From assembly GCA_903919715.1 (NCBI GenBank), contig CAIXJC010000015.1, positions 1 through 64,000 of the forward strand: a stretch of 64,000 nt of DNA. Reading direction: 5' to 3'. Shown here in pieces: positions 43,281-51,236 of the stretch. The notes beneath the pieces were generated by a model that was given only the letters and a program-made list of their open reading frames with translations, searched no databases and was not told where the DNA came from. Both the position numbers and the translations under genes were made by a program. The DNA comes from an uncultured bacterium (GTDB lineage Bacteria; Planctomycetota; Phycisphaerae; Phycisphaerales; SM1A02). Each line of letters opens with the position of its first letter. The stretch's first letter is position 1.

Positions 43281-45119
43281 ATGACGATTCGGACTCTTCC
43301 AAGTGCGCTTGTAAATCAAATTGCCGCAGGTGAGGTCGTGGAGCGCCCTGCGAGCGTTGCCAAGGAGTTGATCGAAAACGCTCTTGATGCGGGCGCAACG
43401 AGCATCATCGTCAGAATCGACGGCGGCGGGCGTGAGCGATTGGAAGTCATCGACGACGGTGGCGGCATCCCAGAAGGGGAGTTGGCGCTCGCACTCGCGC
43501 CCCACGCAACTAGCAAGATCGCTACCAGCGACGACCTGAACCGAATCAACACGTTTGGATTTCGCGGCGAGGCGCTCTGCGCAATTTCGTCTGTCGCTCA
43601 TGTGCGGATTACTTCTGCGGTCAAGAATGCGGCGCAAGCTTGGATGATTGAATCTCGATTCGGCCAGTTGAGTGAAACGAAACCGGCCGCAGGCAGAGTT
43701 GGAACGACCATCGAAGTCTTGGGTCTTTTTAATAATGTTCCCGCACGGCGAAAGTTTCTGCGCGGCGATCCAGCAGAAGCGGCGCGCGTGACAGAAGTCG
43801 TTTGCAATGCGGCGCTCGCACATCCATTGGTCGCATTTCGTTTCGAGAGCGGTGGGCGAAAAGTTTTGGACTTTGCTGCGGCGAAGGATGTCTTTGGCCG
43901 AGTCGCAGATGTCTTCGGTGATGCGCTTGGCGAAAGCCCATTGACAGTTGCAGGCGAGGCCGAGGGTGATGGACTCAAGAGCCGAATCGTCGGTGTCATG
44001 TGCCGACCAGAAAATATGCGGTCGGTTAGTCGTACCCAGCGCATCTTGGTCAACGGCCGTCCAATCGTGGACCGATCGCTCATTCATGCGGTACGCGAGG
44101 CGTATCGTGGGCTCGCAGAACCGTCATTGCAGCCAGTTTTCGCGATCTTTCTGCACGTTGATCCCGAGATGGTTGATGTCAATGTCCATCCACAAAAGAC
44201 GGAGGTTCGCTGGCGCAATCCAACATGGATGTACCGTCTCGTCTATCGATCCGTGCAAGATGCACTGCGCGCAACAGATCTGACTGCAGGTGGTTCAAGT
44301 TTGCTTTCCAATACGGAATTCGATCCGCCTACGACAATTCAGATGAGTTCGACTCAGCATGTGCGGCAGTCGAAGTGGCCGATGCGTACGGCAACGTCTG
44401 GTTCAAGCGGTTTCAGCGAGAGTCGACCTGCGTCGATGGCATCATTCGTTCGAGAGCAGAGCGACTTCCGTTCGCTGGCGCCAGAAAGCGCGCAAGAAAG
44501 ATTGATACCCACTCCCCAGATCACGGTCCGCGAAGTGTTGCAGGTCGATGACACGTGGTTGATTCTGGCTGAGGGCGATTCGCTGGTCATTGTGGATCAG
44601 CATGCTTTGCACGAGCGGGTGATGTTCGAAGAGATTCGCACGCGCATTTGCAGTGGAGATCTCATGTCTCAACGTCTCTTGGTTCCAGCAACGGCGGATG
44701 TTCCTCCCGAAGCGCTTGCGCATCTGGAAACATTCGCGCCTCTTTTCGCACGCTTGGGGATCGAGGCGACTGCGGCAGGCCCAAGAACTCTTGCAGTGCA
44801 CGCTTTTCCAGGGTTTTTAACGGGGCGCAAAGTCGATGCAGCAACGTTCGTGGCACGCGCTCTCACAAGTGATGCGCTCATCAGCGCGAGTGAATCGACC
44901 GACGATTCCGCACTGCGCGAAGGTGCGCTCGCTGATGTACTTGACATGATGGCATGCAAGGCGGCCGTAAAGGGTGGCGATCGACTTTCGGTTTCTGAAA
45001 TCACACGACTGCTCGATGCACGTGCGACGACAGATCGCTCGACCAACTGTCCTCATGGAAGACCGACATCAATTCGTATCCCGATCAGCGATATCGAGAA
45101 GCGCTTCGGTCGACGCTGA
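43281..45119 (+). CDS. mutL: DNA mismatch repair protein MutL
   Basis: The 612-residue protein has a GHKL ATPase (VERPASVAKELIENALDAGA, VIDDGGGIP, TFGFRGEALCAISSVA, VGTTIEVLGLFNNVPAR), a Ser/Thr/Pro-rich linker at about residues 340-420, and a dimerisation domain. The latter contains DQHALHERVMFEE, the DQHAx2Ex4E metal motif of nicking MutL, and NCPHGRPTSI near the end. It therefore should nick the error strand itself. No mutS is nearby. Confidence 0.95.
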   Translation: MTIRTLPSALVNQIAAGEVVERPASVAKELIENALDAGATSIIVRIDGGGRERLEVIDDGGGIPEGELALALAPHATSKIATSDDLNRINTFGFRGEALCAISSVAHVRITSAVKNAAQAWMIESRFGQLSETKPAAGRVGTTIEVLGLFNNVPARRKFLRGDPAEAARVTEVVCNAALAHPLVAFRFESGGRKVLDFAAAKDVFGRVADVFGDALGESPLTVAGEAEGDGLKSRIVGVMCRPENMRSVSRTQRILVNGRPIVDRSLIHAVREAYRGLAEPSLQPVFAIFLHVDPEMVDVNVHPQKTEVRWRNPTWMYRLVYRSVQDALRATDLTAGGSSLLSNTEFDPPTTIQMSSTQHVRQSKWPMRTATSGSSGFSESRPASMASFVREQSDFRSLAPESAQERLIPTPQITVREVLQVDDTWLILAEGDSLVIVDQHALHERVMFEEIRTRICSGDLMSQRLLVPATADVPPEALAHLETFAPLFARLGIEATAAGPRTLAVHAFPGFLTGRKVDAATFVARALTSDALISASESTDDSALREGALADVLDMMACKAAVKGGDRLSVSEITRLLDARATTDRSTNCPHGRPTSIRIPISDIEKRFGRR

Positions 45120-45142
45120 GTACGCCGAGTCCGCGGTGCGTT

Positions 45143-45364
45143 TTATTCGTCTTCTTCTTCCAACAGGATTTCGTGAAACACGACTTGGCCGGTTCGAAGT
45201 GTGCATGTGATGTATGGCTGACAAAGTTTGCACCCTCCACCGCACCCGAATTCGATTTGAACGTCACTCCGCGTGATGGGCTTTGGCTGAGTAATCGCCC
45301 AAGCCTTGATTGCTGCGAAAGTCGTCTCGTAGCAAACGCATCTGTCGATGTTGATGGGGGGCAT
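45143..45364 (-). CDS. BFD-like [2Fe-2S]-binding protein
   Basis: The 73-residue product has four cysteines in the bacterioferritin-associated-ferredoxin layout: RCVCYETTFAAI then FGCGGGCKLCQPYI, which bind one [2Fe-2S] cluster. The C-terminus is acidic. The ATG at 45364 sits 25 bases after the pseudopilin-like gene; a longer frame overlaps it. It could be the third gene of the riboswitch transcript or an unrelated small redox gene. Its partner is not known. Confidence 0.75.
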   Translation of the reverse strand: MPPINIDRCVCYETTFAAIKAWAITQPKPITRSDVQIEFGCGGGCKLCQPYITCTLRTGQVVFHEILLEEEDE

Positions 45365-45389
45365 GAGTTGTGTGGCCCTGAAACCTTTC

Positions 45390-46193
45390 CTATCTCGGGT
45401 CGTATGCAGAATCATCGTCGCTGAGAAAGCCATTTGCGGGCCATGCGAGGGGCGATGTCAGATATGTAAAAGACTGCCCAGAGTTTTCGAGCGCATGTAC
45501 GCCTTTGCATTGTTGGCATACGCCGTGAACATGCCCATCTAACCAAGCGACATTCGTGCATCCTTGATGGCGAAACGCTTGGGCGCCGGCGTACACGATG
45601 CCGAGATCCATCTCGACTGTTGCGCTGGGAGCCCGCATGAATTTGTTTGCGCCCGATTGCCAACCGCCATCACCGAAGAGTGCCGTTTCGGCGGGGCGAC
45701 GTTGTTGACTCATTGTCATTCCTCGCCGCGCATTCTGCCATCCGCTCAACACTCGACCATCGCTGCCGATCGTTGGCCACGCCCCTTCGGCTCCGATGAA
45801 CGTTGTGTTGTAGTTAAAGCCCGTGTAGGGGTCCGCGCCAAATGTGCTTGCTCCAACAAATGCGGGACATTGTTGGACTTCAAATGGATGATCTGTAAAT
45901 GACCAAAGCGGTCCAGGTTGCACATCGCCAGAAGGAGTATGGACGAAGTCCCAAGCCACCGTGCGAACACCCGATGGCGTTAACTCGAAAAGGACCGCTG
46001 GCGGAAAAACTTCGCGAAAGACATTCGCATACGACTGCGCAGCAATGGAAAGTTGGCGGAGCCTTGATGCGCATTCGCCGCTGCGGCTGCTCTCGCGAAC
46101 GCTCTTGATCCCCGGCACTGCAAGTGAAAGGAGCAGCGTGATAATCCCCATCGTGACAAGCATTTCAATCAGTGTGAATGCGCGTCGCAACAT
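45390..46193 (-). CDS. Type II pseudopilin/DUF1559-like exported protein
   Basis: The 267-residue protein has a prepilin leader (MLRRAFTLIEMLVTMGIITLLLSLAVP) with the usual Glu5 and an Ala where Gly is more common before the cleavage site. The rest is not a pilin body but a planctomycete H-x9-DG-type domain (VAWLDGHV near the end, GSDGRVLSGW, FGDGGW). The start at 46193 overlaps the upstream stop as TGATG; an ATG at 46205 would give four more residues. Such proteins are abundant in planctomycetes, and their function is not established. Coupling to the riboswitch-controlled gene suggests a shared surface role. Confidence 0.85.
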   Translation of the reverse strand: MLRRAFTLIEMLVTMGIITLLLSLAVPGIKSVRESSRSGECASRLRQLSIAAQSYANVFREVFPPAVLFELTPSGVRTVAWDFVHTPSGDVQPGPLWSFTDHPFEVQQCPAFVGASTFGADPYTGFNYNTTFIGAEGAWPTIGSDGRVLSGWQNARRGMTMSQQRRPAETALFGDGGWQSGANKFMRAPSATVEMDLGIVYAGAQAFRHQGCTNVAWLDGHVHGVCQQCKGVHALENSGQSFTYLTSPLAWPANGFLSDDDSAYDPR

Positions 46194-47113
46194 CAGATCG
46201 TCCATCCTGCGAGTACAGCCGCAAGATCCGAGCCGTCAACAAGCCCACTCTGGTTGATATCCGCTGCAGGGGAATCGGTTCCAAATGCGGAGAGGACGGC
46301 AGCAAGGTCAGCGCCATCTACGAATCCATTGTGGTCAATATCTGCGGCTGATCCAGTTGATCGAACACGTGCGACTGAATCGATTTCGACATTCGGATGG
46401 ATTCCTGATGGAACAAGTATTCGAACTGCGATGACTTCGGTCAATCCAACTGTTGCTAAATCGACTCCTGCGCCGCCAGCCGAACCTGCGTAGATCTCGA
46501 CGAGTTCGGCAAATGATTTCCCTGCGAGTGTTGCCGCAGTCCACGATGGATCGACTGGTTTGTTTGGGTCAGTCGCAATCGCGCCGACCGTTGGGGAATA
46601 TGGTGCCGCATCGACTGAGCCCATCGTCGGGAAAAGTCCATCGGCCAAAGTGTTCGCAACGGTAACCCATGTGATCCCATCCGCCGAAACTTGAATCGTT
46701 CCACCATCCCAAGCGAGAGCCGCGACCGTTCCGGTGGGATATGCGGCGTCTGTAAAAAACGAATTCCCAAAGACAATAAAGTCGATGCCGAAGGGATTAT
46801 TCGGTTGATTGCGTAGCGGGGGATCGAATGCAAGAGTCAGTTGCCCGCCGGCTCCAATCGACACGATCTCATCGTTGCTGAAACACGGATGGAATGGAGT
46901 CACGGCCCCAGGAGTAAATCCTTCCCCAGTCATTCGTTCCGGCGGTCCGAGCGCAACGAGTGGATTCGTAAAACCACTCGCAGGATTTGAACCTGGGACA
47001 TACGAAAGAACGGCGCTCGCAAAGTCGCTCGCGGTGGTGGTGGATGCGATCATCGCGATCGGCGCAATCACCACAATGACCAAATGAAATTTGATGCGCC
47101 GCATGATTCGCAT
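46193..47113 (-). CDS. Secreted protein with dockerin-like repeats, under B12 riboswitch
   Basis: The 306-residue protein has a signal peptide (basic MRRIKFHLVIVVIAPIAMIA). Next is a domain with VLSYVPGSNPASGF, VALGPPERM, IGAGGQLTLAFDPPL, IDFIVFGNSFFTDAAY, and a second half containing PSGIHPNVEIDSVARV. It ends in two dockerin-like calcium motifs (DIDHNGFVDGADLAAVLSAF, DINQSGLVDGSDLAAVLAGW). I do not recognise the middle domain securely; similar proteins are often labelled cell-surface proteins. ATGs at 47113 and 47104 are both possible. The cobalamin riboswitch directly upstream implies expression when B12 is scarce. Confidence 0.85.
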   Translation of the reverse strand: MRIMRRIKFHLVIVVIAPIAMIASTTTASDFASAVLSYVPGSNPASGFTNPLVALGPPERMTGEGFTPGAVTPFHPCFSNDEIVSIGAGGQLTLAFDPPLRNQPNNPFGIDFIVFGNSFFTDAAYPTGTVAALAWDGGTIQVSADGITWVTVANTLADGLFPTMGSVDAAPYSPTVGAIATDPNKPVDPSWTAATLAGKSFAELVEIYAGSAGGAGVDLATVGLTEVIAVRILVPSGIHPNVEIDSVARVRSTGSAADIDHNGFVDGADLAAVLSAFGTDSPAADINQSGLVDGSDLAAVLAGWTI

Positions 47114-47139
47114 GACGAGATGTGTGACGTCGGCGTGAC

Positions 47140-47391
47140 GCACCGTGTTCCCTAGTCGCGAGGGGACGGCGCAAAGTGATCGCAGGTCTTCCGACTTCGG
47201 GCGACCGAACCTGCCTTCCCAGATCTGCAATTGCAAGATCCAGTGGCGTCTCTGGTTCGGGCTGGGGAGGATGATCCTCCACCCGTTACGGCGGCGCGTC
47301 CGCGGCGGATTTTCACCGCCTTCCCTCGCAGAATGGGTGGCGCCAGCCAACCACGCTACGCCTCGGCTCACGAGTGCCGAGGATCAATCAC
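47140..47391 (-). promoter_or_regulatory. Cobalamin riboswitch
   Basis: Read on the minus strand, the RNA carries the conserved cobalamin aptamer parts in order: P1 GTGAT/ATCAC (47387-47391 and 47176-47180), a perfect P2-like hairpin CCTCGGC/GCCGAGG, GAGGGAA then CGGTGAAAATCC, GCCACTGG, GGGAAGGCAGG, and the B12 box AAGTCGGAAGACCTGC at 47182-47197. An expression-platform hairpin follows (GCGCCGT with ACGGTGC, inner CCCT with AGGG, 47140-47172), 27 bases before the start of the secreted gene. There is no T tract, so translational control is more likely than termination. Confidence 0.95.
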
Positions 47392-47483
47392 AAGGGAAAC
47401 ATACCAAATCCATGGACCGAGATCGTTGCGTAGTGAGAGCGATTGCGCTACTTTTACCCATTCCACAGTTTCGATCGAGCGCA

Positions 47484-49835
47484 ATGCTCGGATCATCTCA
47501 GACCGCCAGGAGCAGAATTCAATTGTTCGACCAAATCATTCGACCGTACTCCATTTTTTCCGCCCTCGTTGCGATCTCTGTTTTCGGTGCTTCGGCGCCA
47601 GCACAGAACTCGCCGGATACGCCACCAGAGGAACCCGCCGCAACCGAAACAACGGCTCCGCCAGCTACCGAGAGCGGATCCGATGCGACGAATGCAAGTA
47701 CTCCGCCAGCAGCAGAATCGCCTGCGAAGCAACCTGAAGTCGAGGCCACTGCTGCGCAGTCACATGATCTTGACATGGCGCTGCATTACATCTTGATCGG
47801 AAATCCTGACTTGGCGAAGGCGTCGATCGCATCTCTCTTTGATTCTGGGATTTCTGACGAACAGATCGCTCGGTTGGTTGATCAACGGGGGATCCGAGAG
47901 AAATTAGAGCGCTCGTTGACGCGCGGACGTGGAATGGAAGGGGCGGCTGAGTTAGTCGCACAGCTTGAGTCGAGATTTCTTGCGGGTACTCGTGCAACGA
48001 GTCGAAATGCGCTGCGCATCGAAGAGGCCGTTGCCGATCTCGGCGGATCCATGCGCCAAGAGATGGTGGGTCGGGAACGATTGTTGGCGGCGGGATCATT
48101 CGCCGTTCCTGCGCTGCTCACGGCGATGGGAGACGGACGCAATCCAAAATTGGCGAATTCTGCTCGGTCGACGCTCGTAGAAATCAAACGGCTCGCAGTT
48201 GCTCCGCTCTGCGCAGCGCTACCAAATCTGGATCCCGACATGCAGCGCAAGGTCTGCGAAGTTCTTGGTGAAATTGGTTATCCCAGTAGTCAGGCATACT
48301 TGTTGGGGCTTGCATCAGACAAGGCAACAGCAGCCGATGTTCGAACCGCTGCGCTTCGTGCATACACACGACTCGGCGGAACGTCGCAAGATGCAGCGAG
48401 TCAGTACACAGCACTCGCACGTCGATACTTCGATCAAGCTCCATCGTTGATTCCGTATCCAGCTGATTCCAACAATGTGGTTTGGCATTTCGACAGCATG
48501 AACGGGTTGGCGGGAATTGCGATCCCTACGACTTTGTACTGCGAGACGATGGCGATTCAGGCCGCAACGCAAGCACTTGCTCGTGACCCAAGTTCCGAAC
48601 TTGCGCTTGCGATCTACGTTGCAGCTGACCTTCGCCGTTCAGTCTTCATGCGCCTATTGAATATTGATGGCTCATCAGAATCGAGCGAAGGCGCACTCCT
48701 TGCGAGCCGATATAGCGCAGAGTTTTTCGGTACGGCAAGCGGAGCTCGCATCGCTCAAATGGCGCTGGGATTCGCAATCGATGCAGGCGATGTACTTCTC
48801 GCACGAGAATGCATTCGGGTGCTCGCAGCGAACGGCGGAGCATCGACACTCATTACTCCAATGAGTGGAAGGTCGCCGATTATCGAATGCATGTTGTTCG
48901 CAGATCGTCGAGTTCGCTTCGAGGCCGCACTGGTGTTGGCGCAAGCGCTTCCAACGGCTTCGTTCCAACAGGATTCCTTGGTCGTTCCTGTTCTGGCTTC
49001 GATGATTCAAACGGGCGCAATGACGGGAGCAGTTATCGCTTCTACAGAAGAGGATCGCCAAGCGCTTTCAAGTCGTATCAATGCAGCAGGAGTGAGTGCT
49101 GCTGTGACGGGTGGATCGATCAGCGAGATCGAAGGAAATCTGCCAGCTGGTCAGACGCTCGACTTGGTCGTCATTCAGGGCTCGCATACTTCGGTCAATG
49201 ACGCAATTCGAACCATTCGCCTTTCTCGTTCTGGCGCAACGTCTCCAATTGTGATTATTGCCAACGGAAACGATGCTGCGACTTTCTCGGTCGAGTTTGA
49301 AAAAGACCCTCGGGTATCTGTTTTCTTGGCGATCGCAACCGACAAGCAGTTTGTCGCGGCGATTGAATCAGCCGTCGGGGCAGCGGGCGGAATCGCCATC
49401 CCTGAGGCTGATTCGGCAAAGTATGTGGATGATTCGCTCGCAGCTTTGCGCAAGATTGCGGAAACATCAAACGCAGTTTTCAATGTGCGTGACGCACAGT
49501 CGACATTGATCGGAGCGCTTGCGCCATCGTCAGGATCGGTGAAGGCGTCTATTGCCGGCGTTCTTGCGCTTCTGCCAACAGAAGAGAGCCAGCGCGCATT
49601 GATGGATGCAGCACTCAGTGCAACTGGAGATGACCAAGTCATGCTCTTGTCGAGTGTCGCAGCAAGCGCACGAAAGTTTGGAAATATGCTGCAGGCGAGT
49701 CAAATTGAATCGCTGCGATCGCTGATCCAAAGTTCAGCCGGACCAACGGCGGATGCGGCGGGGCACGCATTTGGCGCGCTGGGACTTCCGACTGCCGAGG
49801 TGGTCAAGTTGATCCTCACTCCCCACACGAAGTGA
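47484..49835 (+). CDS. Secreted HEAT-repeat protein with receiver-like insert
   Basis: This is a 783-residue exported protein. The signal region is YSIFSALVAISVFGASAPAQ, then a Pro/Ala/Thr/Glu-rich linker, then alpha-helical HEAT-like repeats. Residues about 512-635 read like a receiver fold (VIASTEEDRQALSSRI, LDLVVIQGSHTS, SPIVIIANGNDAATF) but the phospho-Asp position is Gln, so it cannot be phosphorylated in the usual way. HEAT-like repeats resume after it. The ATG at 47484 leaves room for the divergent riboswitch; a TTG at 47523 has AGGAG upstream and is a strong rival start. The role is unknown. Confidence 0.8.
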   Translation: MLGSSQTARSRIQLFDQIIRPYSIFSALVAISVFGASAPAQNSPDTPPEEPAATETTAPPATESGSDATNASTPPAAESPAKQPEVEATAAQSHDLDMALHYILIGNPDLAKASIASLFDSGISDEQIARLVDQRGIREKLERSLTRGRGMEGAAELVAQLESRFLAGTRATSRNALRIEEAVADLGGSMRQEMVGRERLLAAGSFAVPALLTAMGDGRNPKLANSARSTLVEIKRLAVAPLCAALPNLDPDMQRKVCEVLGEIGYPSSQAYLLGLASDKATAADVRTAALRAYTRLGGTSQDAASQYTALARRYFDQAPSLIPYPADSNNVVWHFDSMNGLAGIAIPTTLYCETMAIQAATQALARDPSSELALAIYVAADLRRSVFMRLLNIDGSSESSEGALLASRYSAEFFGTASGARIAQMALGFAIDAGDVLLARECIRVLAANGGASTLITPMSGRSPIIECMLFADRRVRFEAALVLAQALPTASFQQDSLVVPVLASMIQTGAMTGAVIASTEEDRQALSSRINAAGVSAAVTGGSISEIEGNLPAGQTLDLVVIQGSHTSVNDAIRTIRLSRSGATSPIVIIANGNDAATFSVEFEKDPRVSVFLAIATDKQFVAAIESAVGAAGGIAIPEADSAKYVDDSLAALRKIAETSNAVFNVRDAQSTLIGALAPSSGSVKASIAGVLALLPTEESQRALMDAALSATGDDQVMLLSSVAASARKFGNMLQASQIESLRSLIQSSAGPTADAAGHAFGALGLPTAEVVKLILTPHTK

Positions 49836-49958
49836 TGTTCAAGTGATTGTCAGAGGTCAGGCGGATTGAATCTTTCTGACGACTTGCTTGGTGGTCTTTC
49901 GTCCCCGACTTTCGTGCCAGACTTGGTTACACTTCCGCTCGGTTTGATTTGGCGTAAC

Positions 49959-50030
49959 GCCACCCTAGCTCAGTGGTAGAGCAATGCTTTCGTAAAGCAT
50001 AGGTCGTGGGTTCGAGTCCCATGGGTGGCT
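49959..50030 (+). tRNA. tRNA-Thr (CGT)
   Basis: This 72-base tRNA has acceptor GCCACCC/GGGTGGC, D arm AGCTCAGTGGTAGAGC, anticodon loop TTCGTAA reading CGT, and T loop TTCGAGT. The discriminator is T. CCA is not encoded. Confidence 0.97.
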
Positions 50031-50063
50031 TTCTTTTCGTTCGAGCGATTCAGAGCAAGCGAA

Positions 50064-51236
50064 TCACGAGGATCGATCGATGCCCGCGCGCGAAAGGACA
50101 ATCTCCAACGCTTGACAGACTTGGCCGACTTCGCGAGCTCGCATTGACGTGTACATCGGCAGCGTCAACATTCGGTCTCCGATGGATTCAGCCGCAGGGC
50201 AATCTCCAACTTTCGTCCCGAACATTTTCTGGACATGCGGCAATAGATGCGACGGGGGATAGTGATTCCCTGCACCGATATCGTGCCGATGCAATCCGTC
50301 GATGAGTGAATCTCGATCATGGACGCCAAATCGGTCGGAGAGTCGCACCCAAAAGAGTGGCCAGCAGACCTGAGAATTTTCCAACACATTGGGGAGAATT
50401 AAGTCGCGATGTCCGCCGAGCGCGCGTGTGTATGCGGCTGCGATCTCCTCGCGACGTGAACGAATTTCATCCAAGCGGCTCAATTGACTCGAGGCGAGCG
50501 CCGCAAGTGGCTCAGCGAGCCGAGCGTCGTAGCCCATCCCAGAGAACGCCATAAGCATTCCAAGGTCTTGAGATTGATTTGGGAAGCTCTGGCGATCGAC
50601 TCGCCCCTGATTCCGCAGTGCTCGGCATGAAGCCGCAAGTCGATCGTCATGGGTCACGATTGCTCCGCCTTCGCCAGCGTTGATTGGCCGATTAGGACCA
50701 AACCCAAATACGCTCAATCGACCGAACTTGCCAACGTTATCGCTGCCAATGGTTGAGCCGAGTCCTTCGGCCGCATGTTCGACCATTGGGATTTCAAAGC
50801 GAGAGCAGAATCCAATCAGCTCTGGCAGTCCCGCTGGATTACCAAGAACTGGCACGCCGATGACAGCGCGTGTCTTGGATGTCACTTTCGATTCGGCGTC
50901 CGTCACACTCATGTTGAGTGTTCTTGGATCGCAGTCGACGAAGATTGGTGTTGCTCCGATGGCAATGACCGAATTCACGTTCGAAGAGAATGAGAGCGTC
51001 GGCACGAGAACCTCGTCGCCGATTCCGATGCCAAGCGCACGAAGGCAAATTTCCAGCCCAGCCCCCGCGCTCGATACGCCAATGGCAAATGGTCGGCGAA
51101 CGACGGTCGCCAAATGGGCCTCGAATTCCAAGAGCGCGCTCCCCATTGTCAGGCGTGAACCTTGCAGCGTGGCGAGCACGGCGTCGCGGTCAGCATCAGT
51201 GAGATCTGGTTTACTTAATGGAATTTCGTATTTCAT
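50064..51236 (-). CDS. DegT/DnrJ/EryC1-like enzyme lacking the PLP lysine
   Basis: The 390-residue protein has the sugar-aminotransferase fold: IPLSKPDLTDADRDAVLATL, SSAGAGLEICLRALGIG, VLVPTLSFSSNVNSVIAIGATPIFVDCDP and VEHAAEGLGS. At the PLP site the text is FGFGPNRPINAGEGG, where GPNK or HPTK precedes GEGG in active aminotransferases. So Arg183 (codon 50688-50690) replaces the Schiff-base lysine. It may be a dehydratase-like (ColD has His) or non-catalytic homologue. The ATG at 51236 overlaps the stop of the upstream HEAT gene as ATGA. Confidence 0.88.
   Translation of the reverse strand: MKYEIPLSKPDLTDADRDAVLATLQGSRLTMGSALLEFEAHLATVVRRPFAIGVSSAGAGLEICLRALGIGIGDEVLVPTLSFSSNVNSVIAIGATPIFVDCDPRTLNMSVTDAESKVTSKTRAVIGVPVLGNPAGLPELIGFCSRFEIPMVEHAAEGLGSTIGSDNVGKFGRLSVFGFGPNRPINAGEGGAIVTHDDRLAASCRALRNQGRVDRQSFPNQSQDLGMLMAFSGMGYDARLAEPLAALASSQLSRLDEIRSRREEIAAAYTRALGGHRDLILPNVLENSQVCWPLFWVRLSDRFGVHDRDSLIDGLHRHDIGAGNHYPPSHLLPHVQKMFGTKVGDCPAAESIGDRMLTLPMYTSMRAREVGQVCQALEIVLSRAGIDRSS

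Noticed and set aside
28075-47113. Cellulosome, because of two dockerin-like proteins
   Set aside because: No cohesin, scaffoldin or glycoside hydrolase is seen, and such tails are common in planctomycetes.
47145-47483. Long N-terminal extension of the HEAT protein through the riboswitch
   Set aside because: This stretch is antisense to the conserved cobalamin aptamer and the signal peptide only appears after 47484.
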